The notes below the pieces were generated by a model. That model did no database searches, had not been told where the DNA came from, and saw only the letters and a program-made list of their open reading frames with translations. Of a DNA stretch of 64,000 bases, positions 1-10,455 are shown piece by piece. How positions within the stretch are numbered: the first letter of the stretch is position 1; every line of letters starts with the position of its first letter. Location: assembly GCA_946811695.1 (NCBI GenBank), contig OX328124.1, forward strand, positions 83,828,923-83,892,922, in the 5' to 3' direction. The translations under genes and the position numbers were made by a program. The DNA is from Gonocerus acuteangulatus (taxonomy: Eukaryota; Arthropoda; Insecta; Hemiptera; Coreidae).

Positions 1-690
1 TCTTTCATTTTTAAGGGATTATTTTAGTGGAAACCTTTTCCAAACCAAATTCTTTATTGAAAACCAAATTCATTTCTTTCCCATAAAAAGTTCAAATAAT
101 CGTATATTTTCGACTAAATGCTGTTACAAAATCATGAAATTATTTTCACTAGAGAGCCGGATCCCTAAAGATACCTATTATGATCATATAGAAAGTACAT
201 AACGCCGTCAAAAGTAGCTTATAGTAAAAGTAGCTTGTGTAAAAGTTAGTAAAATTAACTAATGAAGAAAAATTCTTAATTACCCTATAGTTTTTAAAAT
301 AAATGTGGAGCTAAATGGACTTATCTGTATGAATTCGCCAAGAGTGTTGAGCTCACTGGCGTTGTAGAATACAGAAGTTGGCACGTGACAAGTATCTGCG
401 GAATGTAATAAACCAAAGCGAATCTCTGCTCTTTTGAACGTTGCGAATCATCAGAGTAAGTAGGCCGATTCAGACAGAATTCATATTAGAGTTAGGAGTT
501 TAAGTCAAAGCTACAGAAATTCCGTATCTTAATTTTGTCGGTAACTTTGTATTGATTATTGCTCTCTTGGCTTAAAGCGACATGCTTTTAGCACTATATG
601 GATTTAGATATTTTGGTTGCACTAATAACATTTCATGGCACATTTCATGAAATCTTCTTTGCTGGATTCGGCAAATTAACTCCCTTAAAC
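1..690. other. AT-rich sequence, no recognisable feature
   Basis: No long ORF, tRNA-like box or inverted repeat was recognised on either strand. It probably lies in or beyond the ARRDC gene that enters from the right on the minus strand; no further arrestin exon was recognised here. Confidence 0.5.
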
Positions 691-714
691 ATAATATATA
701 CATGCATATATATG

Positions 715-781
<67 letters not shown>
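691..781. repeat. (TA)n microsatellite
   Basis: An almost pure TA run with a few interruptions. The repetitive tyrosine-isoleucine ORFs across it are artefacts of the repeat. Confidence 0.95.
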
Positions 782-783
<2 letters not shown>

Positions 784-2148
784 CACCCACTAGAGTAGAG
801 CTTATAAGTTTGAGGTAACGGTTAACCTCTAATCCTAGAAAAGAGTGAATAATATAAAAAAACGCTAATATCAGAAGTTCACATTTATATGGTTTTTAGT
901 ATATCTCTTAATTTTCTTGGCAATATTTCAATAACGGGAATTTCTTATATATGGGTGCCTATTAAGGGAATGTAGGCTTGGGTGGGTGATTGTGGATTGA
1001 GCGAATTAATAAATGCTTGTACTTCAATAATTTAATTAAATAACCTATGCTCAAATAGCCTTGGCATTTGGCGTCAGTATTCTCTTTTATCAAAGCTGTT
1101 TTATCACGTTTTACAATAACAACAAGATCCATTTATACCTATGTATCACATGAATATTGTTTGTCAGTTGTCATAACAATTAAATAAATGGAAGTTTGAA
1201 ATTACAATCCGATTTCCATAACCCAGTTCTAGTACCAAGAAACTGCATTCAATGTTTTGACTGTTTCTCAAGAATGTCTGCAAGCTGAAGACTATTCAAA
1301 TATTCAGAAATGTCCAACACGTCTATTTTTTTTTTTTTTAACTGGTTTCTGAAAACCTATCGTGCTCTTTTATTCGGCGTCCTGAAATTCAGTTGCCGCC
1401 AGGTAGTCTTATCTTAAGAAATGAAAAGGTTTTTTTTCCCCACTTTCTTATTTAGCCAACTCACTCCCGGGAATAATGCGAAAGGAAAGAAACGGTAGGA
1501 GAGTGGGGAGGGGTGGGGTACCATTGAAGAAAAATAAGTGTAAGTCTACCCAAAATTGCATATTCAGTATATTTTATAACATATAAAATATTATATAAGC
1601 GTAGTGTCATGAAATATTTCAGTATTGTGTACATAGTTCAGTGAGAAGTCTGCATCATGTCAGTGTATGTATATAATTGTGAGATGTATGTGTATAATAA
1701 TTATCAAGCATTAATATGTACTCTGAGTAGTGGCTTTTATTTCGAAATTTCTTATCCAGACCAGAAAGGTTTGGTAACTTGTAGATAACTCCTCCCAAAA
1801 AACTGTCAAAAATTGATTTGTGACTTTCTACTTTCTCATCCTTCAACAGGCTTTCAATTTTAATTAGGATCATTAAAGAAAACATTCAATTCATCATTTT
1901 TTGTTAAAAGTGTTTTTTGAAATATTTCAATATAAAAATAAAAAAAGCTAATAATAAAAATAAAACTATAAAATTTCTATCGGAACTGGGTTCGGTCTGT
2001 AAACGGTTAATAATAAACAAGTTACATTGTTGTATAATAAAAAAGTTACAGAATTTAAAAATACGTGGATCGCTTAATGAAAAATGCTTCATAACATACA
2101 AAGAAAAATTCAAGCTTTCGAATTCACATATCTTCATATCTCTCTCTC

Positions 2149-2151
<3 letters not shown>
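782..2151. other. AT-rich intergenic or intronic sequence
   Basis: Nothing coding was recognised. A G-rich patch near 1498-1520 has three runs of four G separated by single bases, a possible but unproven G-quadruplex. Confidence 0.45.

Positions 2152-2213
<62 letters not shown>
2152..2213. repeat. (TA)n microsatellite
   Basis: Perfect TA repeat, directly followed by a T-run and a sequence resembling the 3' tail of the local tRNA-SINE in reverse orientation. Confidence 0.95.
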
Positions 2214-2216
<3 letters not shown>

Positions 2217-2265
2217 TTAACGGCGTTTCAACACTTGGGCTATTAACGCTGGGCTATCTATAGTT
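2212..2265 (-). mobile_element. fragment of tRNA-SINE 3' tail
   Basis: T-run followed by ACGGCG, then a GGGCTATTAACGCTGG block. This parallels the reversed tail (TTTACGGCGC, GGGCCATTAGCGCTG) of the SINE at 58953-59114. Only the tail remains; no A or B box is present. Confidence 0.45.
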
Positions 2266-2416
2266 TGCCGCCCTTCTTTAATGGCCAAGCATGACGTTGC
2301 TTAATTTCGGTAATCAACGGGAACCGGTGCATTCAACTTGGCTAAGGCAGTTGGCAAGGATTGTTGTTAGTCTTATGAGTCTAGTTATTAAAAGAGGAGG
2401 AGTTGTTTATCAACCT

Positions 2417-2418
<2 letters not shown>

Positions 2419-2486
<68 letters not shown>
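2419..2486. repeat. (TA)n microsatellite
   Basis: Perfect TA repeat. Confidence 0.95.
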
Positions 2487-2490
<4 letters not shown>

Positions 2491-2954
2491 AAAAAAGAAA
2501 GCATTTGGCCTATCCGGGATAGCCAAACGTGGTAAAGAGTATCAAAAATGTGTCATTAATAAAGGGATGTTGAAAAATACAAACGTTTTTCCTCCACCTA
2601 TATTTACAAAAATATATCAGTGTCAAATGCATCCTTATATTATATACCATATTTTTGTCTGTTCGCTTTCTTGCTAGCCCGTATATTATTTGAAAACTTG
2701 AAAGAGGTTAAGTAGAACCTTGGGAACGGCTTCGGGCTTTAAAAATTGAATTGATAATTTTTTTAATAAACAAAAATATACAATATTTTCATTTTCTACT
2801 TTATGAGAAAACCTTAAAATAGGATTCACCTTTATAAATTTCTTCATGGAGGTATATTTTCCTGCATTCAATGATTCATACACAAAACATCAATAAGTGA
2901 AATTGAATTTCATAATTACATTTTATTTGAAACTGTTTTACGATTCTGCTTCAC

Positions 2955-3019
2955 CTTTTCTTCGACAACATCTTCAGGAACGCTCACACAGGCTTCTCCA
3001 ATGAACTTCACAGTGATTG
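2955..3019 (-). CDS. arrestin domain-containing protein, second coding exon
   Basis: The minus strand shows a strong acceptor: a long T-rich tract and TTTTAG just before 3019. A GTGAAG donor follows AAAAG at 2955. A second possible donor (AATC|GTAAAA) would extend the exon to 2942. Joined to the exon at 9779-9897, the first codon is completed as Ala. The exon then encodes 22 codons: AITVKFIGEACVSVPEDVV and then EEK. The run GITVKFIGEA is typical of the beta-strand in the arrestin N-terminal domain that follows VYFSGE...G.V. ARRDC proteins are cytoplasmic adaptors that link membrane cargo to Nedd4-type ubiquitin ligases. That role is known for the family and is only inferred here. Later exons must lie beyond the left edge; none was recognised at 1-2954. 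Confidence 0.72.
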
Positions 3020-3389
3020 CTAAAAGCAAAAACAAAAAAAAAACTTTTATTTATTATAGGATTAAATACTATAATCATTATCCTTGATGATGATTCTTAA
3101 CGCATACATCCAGTTCTGCTACCAGTAATAATAATAACAATGAATTAACAACAACATACAAATAGGTAATACGTTTGGATCTTCGATGTACAGCCAAGCT
3201 AATATTTCATGTTAGCTGTGTGGGATTATATATTTTTTCAAAACTAATATATAGTCAATTATATATGTCTAAGCTAGGCTTGGACTTGGTACGTATCCTC
3301 CCATTATTTTATATCATTTAATATTAAAAACAAATAACTTATAATTAGTGTTTGTGAAAATTCAAGTTTTTAATTTCTTATGGTCGCAA

Positions 3390-3450
3390 TAACGGCACTG
3401 AGGATGAGGTGATGACCCCAAAAACGTTCTGTTATTAGAGAAATATGAAG
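3390..3450 (+). repeat. weak GAAAC-box-like repeat
   Basis: Contains CTGAGGATGAGGTGATGACC, then CCAAAAACG. The order is similar to the small inverted-repeat elements at 17.5, 18.1 and 49 kb (CTGANGA, stem, GAAAC-like) but degraded. Membership is uncertain. Confidence 0.25.
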
Positions 3451-4029
3451 TGGAGATTTTGGACTAGTTTTTCATCCGATGACATTATGGAATCTTTTTG
3501 TAATCTGTTATTATTTATTTATTTGTATGTAGTCATTAGTTGTTATTTATTTTAATTAAGCTCAGTATATGGCAACTGAGACAAGGGCATGAAGTCACAT
3601 ATACAAACTGTAGTTATAATTCTGTGGGTTATTGCATTATTAATTAAGAGGTTACATATCGTTACTTTATGTTAAGCTTCCGACTTTCTTCATGTAATTT
3701 GCTGCTAACCTGCAATTAATCAAAAGGAACACTTTAGCATAAATATGCTTTAGCGGTGACTAAAATGGGAAAAAATTTACAAAAACGTGTCCGCTGGTGT
3801 TCGCGCATGTGCAGCGGCGTTCGCGCTTGTGCAGTGGCCATTTACGAAAACGAAGACTGTATGTGTCACAAAAAAGAGTCTGTATTTTTTTTAAAGACTG
3901 CATTTTTTATGGATTTCAAACTTAACACATTGACTACCAACTAAAACGTAATTTGGTATTTGTTGTGGTTGGTTTTGGGGAATAATTCAGCGAACCGACT
4001 TCCATAAAATCCCTAGTCTCTGCAATATT

Positions 4030-4140
4030 TTTCTGCAAGTTGATACCTATCAATATCTAGGACGCATAATATTGAACGATTCATATCAATAACTCACTCC
4101 ACATCGGATTCTGGAATCGGACTAAAAATTACTGCGGCAG
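4030..4140 (+). pseudogene. short non-LTR reverse-transcriptase fragment
   Basis: In one frame the stretch starting near 4035 reads LQVDTYQYLGRIILNDSYQ, followed after a stop by a region resembling EI-RI-A. This is the 'YLG' block that follows the catalytic palm motif in RTE/jockey-type LINE reverse transcriptases. It is only about 35 codons long with two stops, so it is a dead fragment. Recognition is by motif only. Confidence 0.4.
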
Positions 4141-4199
4141 CCAATGCGTTAATGTAAATCCTTCAAAAACACATAAATGTGAAAATGGCCAGACAGAAT

Positions 4200-4273
4200 G
4201 AAAAATATTTTTACTCCATGATATTGATGTAAACATTTGTATACATCAATATCATGGAGTAAAAATATTTTTC
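4200..4273. repeat. perfect 32-bp-arm hairpin
   Basis: Arms 4200-4231 and 4242-4273 are exact reverse complements around a 10-base spacer. There is no coding content. It is most likely a snap-back mini-element or a recent inverted duplication; perfect arms imply recent origin or gene conversion. Confidence 0.85.
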
Positions 4274-5587
4274 CCAAAAAACGACCTCTTAGTCCCTAAT
4301 TAGTTAGTTTAATGTCAGCCATTATAATGGACGCGTTGTTTGAATGCCAAATTTCAGCATTGCTCGCTCCTGTAAATTGGTTATGCACATATACCAATAT
4401 TCAGGACAATACTCAATTTCCACATTAAATATTAATGGGCTGCGTAAATTATATATCATTCAAATATACAATGTAAGAAACACCTAGGGCATATAGTGAG
4501 ATCGTTTGGTCAAAATTCATGCTGAACATGCGCGCCGTTTTTGTTTTGCTTGTATATTTATTTGTTAAAACGTTTTAAACAGATTTCTTTTCGTTAGATT
4601 TCAATTCGTTTAAAAAAAAATCGTATAGCTGATTCGGAGCGTGGAACATGATAAAATCACATTAAAAGTGATATTCGTGGCCGTTTATGACAAAAAACAA
4701 TTATTATGAGGAGAAAACGTTTGACTTTGAATATTTTTAACATAATTTTCATGAATCAAAACTATGTTTGGATAATTTCGGGGACGTAAGTGCATAAGTC
4801 CTTGACATGCTGTTGAGCTGCTTTCTTTTTATATTTTGGATATTGGAATCTGTTATTTGTTTAATGGTGTTGTAGATTGATATTCAAATACAATATTATT
4901 TTTGAGGGAAAAGCTGTCCTTCTACTTCCGTTTAGACAATTATTGCATACAGAAATCATTTGAAACATCTCATCATCTTGGATCATTGTTTAACTCGATT
5001 GGAAATAGTTTTCTGGAATCTAATGATTTTTATCCTTCCATTTTCATATTCTCACCTCACTGTTCCTATTGAAGTTAATTCCAGGGCCGCTACACAAAGA
5101 TCACAAAAGTCCGTATGGTCCAGTTCGACAAGGCTTTCCTTTCTATTTTGCCCTACGAATTAGTGATCTGTACGTATTGACAAGAATCAAGAAGACCCTG
5201 ATTTCAGTGAACTGGGACTATCACCTTCCTATTGGCTGTGGCCTCTCATTAAAAACTTATGGGTAGTACATATTCACCTTGAAATTTCGATATAATGTAC
5301 CTCTTGGGTAGATAAGAAGGTAAGTATGTGTCGCCTAGTCGTACCTTGGAACACCAGGTACTGCGCATAAGGGAAAGGTGTAAAAAAATACTGCCCAAAA
5401 AAAGTGATTTATGCAGAAGCCAACAATCTTTAATGTAAAATTAAGGCAATTTTAAAATGAGCAATAAGTATAGCAGACACTTTTGGGGGGTTAACATGTA
5501 ACAAAATAAGCCCAAAGTTGTTGTTTTTAGCGCGGTTCCCCCCTATCTCCATAGGGAGAACCCGCTTATGAGGTTGACCTCATGACG

Positions 5588-5661
5588 CAATCCAGATGTG
5601 CCGACTAGAAACTTTTACGTTTCAGACCCTATAGATCACGAAAATATAGGTGGGTAAAATT

Positions 5662-5724
<63 letters not shown>

Positions 5725-6060
5725 GCTTGTCTGTTCGCTCTCTAGCAAGCTCAAAAATGGTCCGATTTTGACGAAATTTGGTACAAAAATCTGTCGTATA
5801 ATTTGAAAGGTCAAGTTCGTTAACCAGCAGAATCCGCCCACTAGAAGATAGTGTTTGTGGCGAAATTTGCGCAAAAAATCGTAACGCTTACGTTTTTGAG
5901 TTTATATGCTTGCAGGTACTTTTTTATAACACAAGAAAACGAATGAAACTGCTGGGGGGGGGGGAGGGTTAAGCAAATTATTCAGGAATGCAGTACACTA
6001 CCCAAAATATGAGGAAAGTGCTTAATTATGCAGCTCCTCCGTAAATGGCGTATATGTACA
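5588..6060 (+). repeat. R-A family repeat, copy 1
   Basis: Contains the modules of the R-A family: a CAATCCAGATGTGCCGACTA start, a (TA)n core, a block with AAAATGGTCCGATTTTGACG and CAGCAGAATCCG, and an exit block (GAAAGTGCTTAATTATGCAG) shared with 13175-13205 and 17205-17230. It lies inside the foldback element at 5275-6555. No coding capacity is evident. Confidence 0.6.
5664..5724. repeat. (TA)n microsatellite inside R-A repeat
   Basis: TA run at the internal position where other R-A copies (12443-12511, 16138-16220) also carry TA runs. Confidence 0.95.
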
Positions 6061-6555
6061 TATATATATATATATTTGTAATTACGTTCAATTATGTTTA
6101 TTGAAGACAGTGTATAATTCCCAGCATGAATAAATCAGTTCCTTTTATATTAAAAATAAAATAAAATATTAGCCTTTTTTTTACATGTGCCCCCTCCCCC
6201 CCCCCAAATGTGTCTGCCTTTTTGTAATTACATTCAATTATGTTTATTGAATACGGTGTGTAAACCGTAGCGTGAATAAAACACTTCATTTTATATACTA
6301 AAAACAACTACTTTGGGATTATTTTGTTTCATGTTAACCCCCCCCAAAAGTGTCTGCTATACTTATTGCTCATTTTAAAATTGCCTTAATTTTACATTAA
6401 AGATTGTTGGCTTCTGCATAAAACACTTTTTTTGGCCAGTATTTTTTTACACCTTTATCCTATGCGCAGTATCTGGTGTTCCAAGGTACGACTAGGCGAC
6501 ACATACTTACATTCTTATCTACCCAAGAGGTACATTATATCGAAATTTCAAGGTG

Positions 6556-8085
6556 CATAAAACACTTCATGAAAAGTGCGTTGCCAGCTCTTGGACTAAT
6601 AGACATATGTAATAAAGTTCTTCTATCGGCCACGGCAGATGTCCGAATAAAAAATAAACTCATTGTCATTCTCGCTGTTTATTGTTGACGATTTATTTTT
6701 TAGACATTTCAAAACACTGGTTAGAATTATAGACGAACGCTTATTTCTCACTCCCTCGTGCCAAAGATAACATGAGACTGCATCAGTATTCAGCTCGCAG
6801 ATTGTGAAGTAGTAGGTGTTAGGTTTTCATCCGTAATAAAATAAGTATACCTAACCGTTTTGTCACTTTAAGGTAAGTTGTGTCACTTTAGAAATACTAG
6901 TGCGATATTTTGACCAATAAAAAACAAATTGTACATAATTAGGTGGAACACTTTCTCTGTAAAAGAAGGCATTGCTGAAGAAAAAAAACTGGCATTAATA
7001 TATTTAATTAGTACATTTTATTAATTACTGACATGAAATATTGTGAAGATTATTTGAAGAGAAAAAACGAGGAAAGTAATTAATTAAAGGCTGAAAAAGT
7101 AAATTTACTAAAATCCCGCTGTAAATACCAGCTGGGAGATCATTAAAGGATTTCATACTCCGTCCATAATTTCGTTAATGATTTTTTTACATCACAGCAA
7201 AATGTTATTCAACTCTTTCGTTTGGGATGTTCCACAAAACGTCATTTCCTCCTGATTCACATGACTACAATAAAAGCATATTAACCTAAGGAAAGGACAT
7301 TGACCAATGAAAAAAAAAAAAAAATGGAAAAAACAAGATCTGATGATTTTAGTACATTAAATGAGAGGTAATGCTCATCCATAAAGAACAAAAATGGCTT
7401 ATGGCCGAAACGTCTTTCAACTAATTATAATTTGTTACAGAGACGTTTCGTCAGACCAGAGTAACGGATTTCACCTGGACATAAAGGAACACACTACCTT
7501 GGAAATTGGAATATAAATATGAAAGCTGATTATTGCTGGTCGCTGAGATGTATCAAATTCTTTCCACAGTTGGAACTCAACAAAACATTAATTTCAAAGT
7601 AGGTTTAAAAAAAAAAAAAACTTGTTCAAATTTTAGTGATGATGGGAAACATTAGTTAATATTGAAGAGTCTTGTGTTGACAGTTATGGATTAATTAGCT
7701 TATATTCAATAATATTGCATAACTTTAATAGAGGCTAGTATTAAAAAGGATATTTGTCTATTTATATGTGATGGAGAAAAAGTAAGTTTATATTCTGATT
7801 CAGCACACTCAAATTAGGAATATAATGACATATTAAAATTAAAAAAACCAGACAAAAAGTTAAATTTTGCCTAGATAATTTAAAAATAAAAATATATTTG
7901 AGGACTGAACTACGCTGTTAACAACTTCCTGCTACATCTCAGACTTCAACTTTTGATATTTACTACAATAATTTTTTTTGAAAAAAAAAGAAAGAAAAGA
8001 TAATACGTCCTAGAATCTACGAAACACGTTTTATGTATTTGTATTTGTACGTCTATTTGTATTTGTGTTTCGTTGTTTTATACAG
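6556..8085. other. AT-rich sequence, little recognisable
   Basis: After the foldback terminus (to about 6595) no gene was recognised. A short block near 7395-7450 (GGCCGAAACGTC and GAGACGTTTCGTC) resembles the GAAAC-box elements described elsewhere, but is too short to assign. Confidence 0.4.
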
Positions 8086-8086
8086 G

Positions 8087-8600
8087 GTGTCTGGTTGTAG
8101 ATTTATATTTTCAAACTTAAATAAAAAACGTAATAATTGACACAACGTTTTATTAAGAGCATTGAACGATAGATGGAAATGCGGATTTTATTTTTTAAAG
8201 AGTATGCCATCCAGATGCCATCCGTCGAGTTGAACCCACTGTTCAAAACGGAGCCTTGTGTTCTGCACCACACGCTGCAGTAAACTTGGTTCAACTTGGC
8301 TGATTTCTCGACGAATATTTTCCTTTAAAGCCACAAGAGATTGAGGAGTCACTATAAACCCTCTCTTTAAAGTAGCCCCATAAAAAAAAATGAATGGGAG
8401 TTAGATCGGGCGACCTCGGTGGCTATGGGATGTCCCCAAAGCGACTGATCAGTTTTGGGGGGAAATTTTCCCGAAGCAAATTCATCGAAGCTCTGGCTGT
8501 GTGTGCAGTCACCCCATCCTGTCGAAACCACGTGTGTGAAGTGTATGATGGATGAGCTCGCAGGTTTCGCAAAAAGAATTCCGTAATCATGCGTCGATTA
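8087..8600 (-). pseudogene. Tc1/mariner-superfamily transposase relic, C-terminal part
   Basis: The minus strand from about 8545 reads WFRQDGVTAHTARASMNLLR, then FPPKLISRFGDIP, a stop, PPRSPDLTPIHFFLWGYFKE. This matches the catalytic C-terminal region of mariner/Tc1-like transposases of arthropods, which cut and paste DNA at TA sites. The second catalytic Asp is kept in RQDG. The third acidic position, expected in the SPDLTP-(D/E)-FFLWG motif, is His. At least one stop is present and the reading frame decays beyond GFKGKYSS. The TACAGGGTGTCTGG near 8088 looks like a degenerate terminal repeat. The N-terminal DNA-binding part and the opposite terminus were not found. Inactive relic. Confidence 0.8.
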
Positions 8601-9287
8601 TTTTACCGTTGAGATTCGTCGCCTGGCCTTGAGGCCGATTAGGATTTCTAATCTGATTCTTAAAAATAATCAATAATTTGATTCTATAAGTAAAGAGTTC
8701 TGTCTTATTAATCTAAATATGCCTTAGATCCTCGAAAGTTTTCCTTTTTTTTTTTTAACTTGCTACTGAGAAGCTATATATTCATATCTTTTGGTTGGCA
8801 GTTCATCTCATTAAATGTATTTCAACGACATAATGTATTTATTTAATTAAATATTATTTACTTGGGCATTTAGTAACTCGCATAGATGACTTCCCGGAAT
8901 GAGCTAATGGCCCGAAGCCACCGGTTTGCAGACGAATGCACCAGTTAATTTCCACATAAATACATGAAATATATTCGGTGTTCGATGAAATTGTATGAAA
9001 ACATTTATAATTTAGATAAACAGAATTCCCATGAAACAAACTAATCAACATTGCTAGAAATGTAACCAATTTATGCAAATAATTAGTCGTTATTAGTTTT
9101 CATTTCTTTGGAAATATCCGAATTTCCCACATTTTCTATACAAGAAATTGGCCGAATATAAATTAGCATTTACTAATTGTGTACCCAATAGGAATATTTG
9201 TTTTAAACTTTTTTTTTAGATGATTAGGAGAGATAAATGAATTCATATCTGCATAAAATGGGTTTCAACCCTTTCCTTACTATAGAT

Positions 9288-9317
9288 TGCTGTACAAGTC
9301 TAGGTACTTGTACAGCA
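9288..9317. repeat. short perfect hairpin
   Basis: Eleven-bp arms TGCTGTACAAG and CTTGTACAGCA around an 8-base loop. Too short for a microRNA precursor; function unknown. Confidence 0.5.
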
Positions 9318-9596
9318 GTCCAACCCTCCTCTCCAATTTACTGGCACCCTAGGGCTGAATTTTACAAGAGTTCGGCCTTGGGACTGAGGGACGTTGTAGC
9401 AATTTTTTTTAACCACTGAATTCAAATTTATAATTATTTTAATTACTATCATGCTGTTACTAATTAATTTTATTATCTTGTATTACATTTTATATTTACT
9501 TATATAACAACAATTCAGAACACCTGCCTGACGTCTTTACATATTAATGTTTCTAAATATATTAAATTCTTGATTCTTGAAATGTTGCGAAATTTC

Positions 9597-9597
<1 letters not shown>

Positions 9598-9657
<60 letters not shown>
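9598..9657. repeat. (TA)n microsatellite
   Basis: Perfect TA repeat within the large ARRDC intron. Confidence 0.95.
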
Positions 9658-9658
<1 letters not shown>

Positions 9659-9778
9659 ACGTATTTTATTAACAAAGGATAGCACTCGGATATGTTGAAG
9701 AAATTATGTTTAGGTCCTATTTAATTTATCTTGCCATATTGGGTAAACCCTAAAGGGAGAATTCCGTCCATTACTTAC

Positions 9779-9897
9779 CCTGTACAGGCAGCTTATCCGG
9801 AAGACTGATAGTGACTTCTCCTTTCAGATCCTCACCTGAGAAGTAGACTCTGTCTGGATCCTCCAGGTTTAGCTCCAGCTTGTACATCCTCCATTCA
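9779..9897 (-). CDS. arrestin domain-containing protein, first coding exon
   Basis: Minus-strand exon bounded by acceptor TTTCAG before 9897 and a consensus GTAAGT donor after 9779. It encodes EWRMYKLELNLEDPDRVYF followed by SGEDLKGEVTISLPDKLPVQ plus one base of the next codon. The VYFSGEDLKGEV pattern is the hallmark N-terminal strand of the arrestin_N domain (usually VY.PGE.V.G.V). The Met at 9887-9885 sits where family members begin, so it is the likely start and the upstream bases are 5' UTR. An overlapping ATG at 9894 opens a different frame that stops early. The phase continues cleanly into 2955-3019. It differs from its surroundings in GC content and codon order, as expected for a real exon. 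It could be an ARRDC2/3/4-like or other alpha-arrestin; the subtype cannot be decided from about 60 residues. Confidence 0.78.
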
Positions 9898-10070
9898 CTG
9901 AAACATAATGAGTGAGGTCTTAAGCTTAGCGCAGAACAAACAAATGTGTTTATAACATCTATTGAACCTTTTTAATGGGTACAATGTTCATAATTATTAA
10001 AATCTTCAGCTTAATACCAAAAAGTTCCAATCAATTGTAAAAAATGAAATTAGTAATTCTCAAAAATGAA
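9898..10070. other. intronic sequence upstream of ARRDC coding exon
   Basis: AT-rich, no further exon recognised. Promoter position unknown. Confidence 0.4.
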
Positions 10071-10071
10071 G

Positions 10072-10232
10072 AAAAAAGGGGTAAAAGTTACTAGTATGTA
10101 AATGTGTTTTTATTTTATCATTTGACCTTCTGCCTATTTTGTCAAAATTGGAAAATTTTGACAAAATAGGCAGAAGGTCAAATGATAAAATAAAAACACA
10201 TTTACATACTAGTAACTTTTACCCCTTTTTTC
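10072..10232. repeat. near-perfect palindrome, ~76-bp arms
   Basis: Left arm about 10073-10149 and right arm 10154-10231, separated by GGAA. The arms are essentially identical inverted copies, including the GACCTTCTGCCTATTTT block that also occurs near 25735-25755. It would extrude a long cruciform. It is adjacent to a TIR-bounded segment on the right. Confidence 0.85.
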
Positions 10233-10455
10233 TCTTATCCTGGCAAGAACTTTTGCAAGTTTTTGTGGTTTCCCAAACATAATCGCTGATGCAGCCTGTT
10301 GATAGTCTTCCAACTGCCACAAAGTACTACCAACTGTTAGCCACATTCCCTTGTGAGATGGGAAAAGAGAAAAATAATTGACCCCACCCTCATTTATGAA
10401 AACATGACTAAACTCAAGGTGTCATATGTGACACTTTGCCAGGATAAGGGTTAAA
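10231..10455. mobile_element. candidate piggyBac-like MITE (TTAA side present)
   Basis: CTTATCCTGGCAA near 10232 and TTTGCCAGGATAAGGG near 10437 form inverted termini. The right terminus is directly followed by TTAA (GGGTTAA), the insertion site preferred by piggyBac-type transposases. The left side runs straight into the long palindrome and lacks TTAA, so the element may be truncated or rearranged there. No transposase ORF. Confidence 0.4.

Larger units (their letters stand above)
5275..6555. mobile_element. foldback element with ~246-bp inverted arms
   Basis: Arms 5275-5520 and 6309-6555 are inverted copies at roughly 90% identity by eye. They share the CTACCCAAGAGGTACATTAT, TGGAACACCAGGT-like and CAGACACTTTTGGG blocks. 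The right side continues past the arm with CATAAAACACTT...CCAGCTCTTGG, which matches the terminus of a related element at 51637-52308. The outer left end is therefore missing or replaced. The centre holds an R-A repeat copy with its (TA)n, plus a direct duplication around 6075-6305 (TTGTAATTACGTTCAATTAT versus TTGTAATTACATTCAATTAT). No transposase is visible, so it is non-autonomous. Confidence 0.75.

Noticed and set aside
598..798. Tyr/Ile-rich ORFs over TA repeats (also near 2291, 12314, 15991, 25029, 53921 and 55385)
   Set aside because: They exist only because (TA)n has no stop in some frames; no start context or domain.
1488..1525. G-quadruplex regulator
   Set aside because: Three clear G-runs only and no nearby gene start.
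9288..9317. microRNA precursor
   Set aside because: Only 11 paired bases; far below pre-miRNA length.
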